Assembly: GCA_965250105.1 (NCBI GenBank)
Contig: OZ252290.1
Location: 2,976,001-3,040,000, forward strand
Reading direction: 5' to 3'
DNA from: JBCBSK01 sp965250105
GTDB taxonomy: Bacteria; Pseudomonadota; Alphaproteobacteria; Rhizobiales; Tepidamorphaceae
DNA: 64,000 nucleotides
The notes under the pieces were generated by a model that searched no databases, was not told the DNA's origin, and saw nothing but the letters and a program-made list of their open reading frames with translations. The position numbers and the translations under genes were made by a program. Shown here one piece after another: positions 63,107-64,000 of the stretch; positions within the stretch are counted from its first letter, which is position 1; the number at the start of each line of letters is the position of its first letter.

Positions 63107-64000
63107 CGCGATGTTGCCGCTCAGCGTCAGATGGGCCGGCAGCGCCTCGGCGCCGAGAAGGTCGCCGGTCACCGCCTCGGCATGGTCCATGCCGATGATC
63201 GCGCCGGTCGGGGTATCGTCGAACAGATTGCCGGAGATGACGGCGCGACCCACGCCCTCGGCCACCGATACCGCTAGCCCGATCGGCGCGTTGCGCACCA
63301 GATTGCCGCGCGCCAGCACATTGCGCAGATAGCGCCCCCAGCCGAGATTGAGACCGGCGACGGGCGCGTTCTCGACGACATTGCCGTCGAGCACCGTATC
63401 GGCCTCGACCGAGATGCCGATGCCGCGCGGTTCCCAGTGATCGCGGGTGAAAAGATCGCGTACCAGATTGCCGGACACGGTGGCGAGGCGGCCGCCCTGA
63501 TTGAAATTCGTGACCGAGATGCCGAGTGCCGCCTGGCTGACGATGTTGTCGGCGATGACGGCGCCGTCGAAGGCGAATTCGGCATAGATCGCCACCTCGC
63601 CGAGCCGGGCGCAGTTGTTGCCGACGATCTGGCAGTTCGGCCCGGCATTGACGCGCACGGCGGTGAAGGCGCAGTCCTCGATCCGGTTATGGGCGACGAT
63701 GATGCCGCCGGCGCGGTAGAGATTGATGCCATTGCCCCACTGGCCTTCGCCGCCCGACCGCGCGCCGATGCGCGCGATCCGGTTGCCGGTCACGATCGCG
63801 CCGTCCTCGCCGGGCTCCGAGCGCCAGATGAGAATGCCGTTGTCGTAGCAGTCGGTGACGCGATTGCCCTCGATCATCAGCCCGCCGCCGTCGCGCGCGA
63901 AGAGCGCCGCGCCTTGCGCGTTGCGGAACCGGTTGCCCGCGATCGTGCCGGCACAGCCGGTCAGCGCCAGCCCGTTGCCCTGGCTGCGGCCGAAATCGCA
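63095..64000 (-). CDS. TIGR03808-type Tat-exported beta-helix repeat protein, 5' part outside window
   Basis: The C-terminal 301 residues of a right-handed parallel beta-helix protein; the frame is open to the right edge, so the signal peptide is not seen. Repeated coils with GN-x-I/V-x-N patterns run throughout (VTGNRIARIG, VAHNRIEDCAFTAVRV, IVGNNCARLGEVAIYAEF, VSGNLVRDLFTRDH, LDGNVVENAPVAGLNLGWG, ARGNLVRNAPIGLAVSV, ISGNLFDDTP). The block GQWGNGINLYRAGGIIVAHN and the overall pattern match the twin-arginine-translocated repeat family found in Rhizobiales, of unknown function. It is convergent with the LysR gene, overlapping by 12 bp. Confidence 0.85.
   Translation of the reverse strand, partial: CDFGRSQGNGLALTGCAGTIAGNRFRNAQGAALFARDGGGLMIEGNRVTDCYDNGILIWRSEPGEDGAIVTGNRIARIGARSGGEGQWGNGINLYRAGGIIVAHNRIEDCAFTAVRVNAGPNCQIVGNNCARLGEVAIYAEFAFDGAVIADNIVSQAALGISVTNFNQGGRLATVSGNLVRDLFTRDHWEPRGIGISVEADTVLDGNVVENAPVAGLNLGWGRYLRNVLARGNLVRNAPIGLAVSVAEGVGRAVISGNLFDDTPTGAIIGMDHAEAVTGDLLGAEALPAHLTLSGNIASNG

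Overview
The window is GC-rich chromosomal DNA of an alphaproteobacterium, most likely of the Hyphomicrobiales (Rhizobiales). The evidence is a consensus Irr iron box before bacterioferritin, a full CtrA box (TTAA-N7-TTAA) before a PdhS/CbrA-like kinase, a tRNA-His that lacks G-1 and carries A73, paired phasins, a DUF1127 gene next to a LysR gene, a TIGR03808-type beta-helix protein, and intergenic repeats of rhizobial style. Most of the window is metabolic, transport and housekeeping genes in short operons on both strands.

Region 1 (1-9960) is a polyamine catabolism locus: a SpuC-like aminotransferase (cut by the left edge), two PuuA-like glutamine synthetase family genes and a FadR-type GntR regulator. 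Three copies of a TGTGATCACA-type palindrome lie just upstream of these genes and were seen nowhere else in the window. Between the parts sit a VOC protein, YrhK, a LysE exporter and a glutathionyl-hydroquinone reductase. A compact, lower-GC island (about 3904-5950) holds a complete retron: a recognisable msr-msd RNA, a St85/RcaT-like NDT-fold effector and a retron reverse transcriptase. This is the most notable system in the window and is read as an anti-phage toxin/antitoxin-type unit.

Region 2 (9980-24520) has an AsmA protein, acetoacetate-CoA ligase, an Fe3+ ABC permease convergent with its likely binding protein and separated from it by a palindromic repeat element, bfr and bfd with Irr-type boxes, a membrane protein, a very long PAS histidine kinase under a CtrA box, and two phasins separated by a perfect 15-bp inverted repeat. 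Acetoacetate activation and phasins both point to polyhydroxyalkanoate metabolism.

Region 3 (24650-36800) has tRNA-His, a hydroxypyruvate isomerase-like gene coupled to a kinase/P-loop protein, a fused acyl-CoA synthetase/GNAT protein, an ABC ATPase-like protein that has lost several ATPase signatures, a universal stress protein, an AEC transporter, an acyl-CoA dehydrogenase and DUF3422.

Region 4 (36880-48900) has a TRAP transporter with a long DctQ, an FMN-dependent hydroxy-acid dehydrogenase, MarR and GNAT genes, a thioredoxin-like Tat protein, conserved unknowns, PhzF and small membrane or secreted proteins.

Region 5 (48900-64000) has leuA behind a probable leucine attenuator leader peptide, a gamma-butyrobetaine dioxygenase-like gene, a phosphodiesterase, tRNA-Lys, tRNA-Gln, a ThDP enzyme, an OmpA lipoprotein, an L,D-transpeptidase, CoxG-like, ReAV-type asparaginase, a thiolase, cupin/DUF1127 divergent from a LysR regulator, and a beta-helix protein cut by the right edge.
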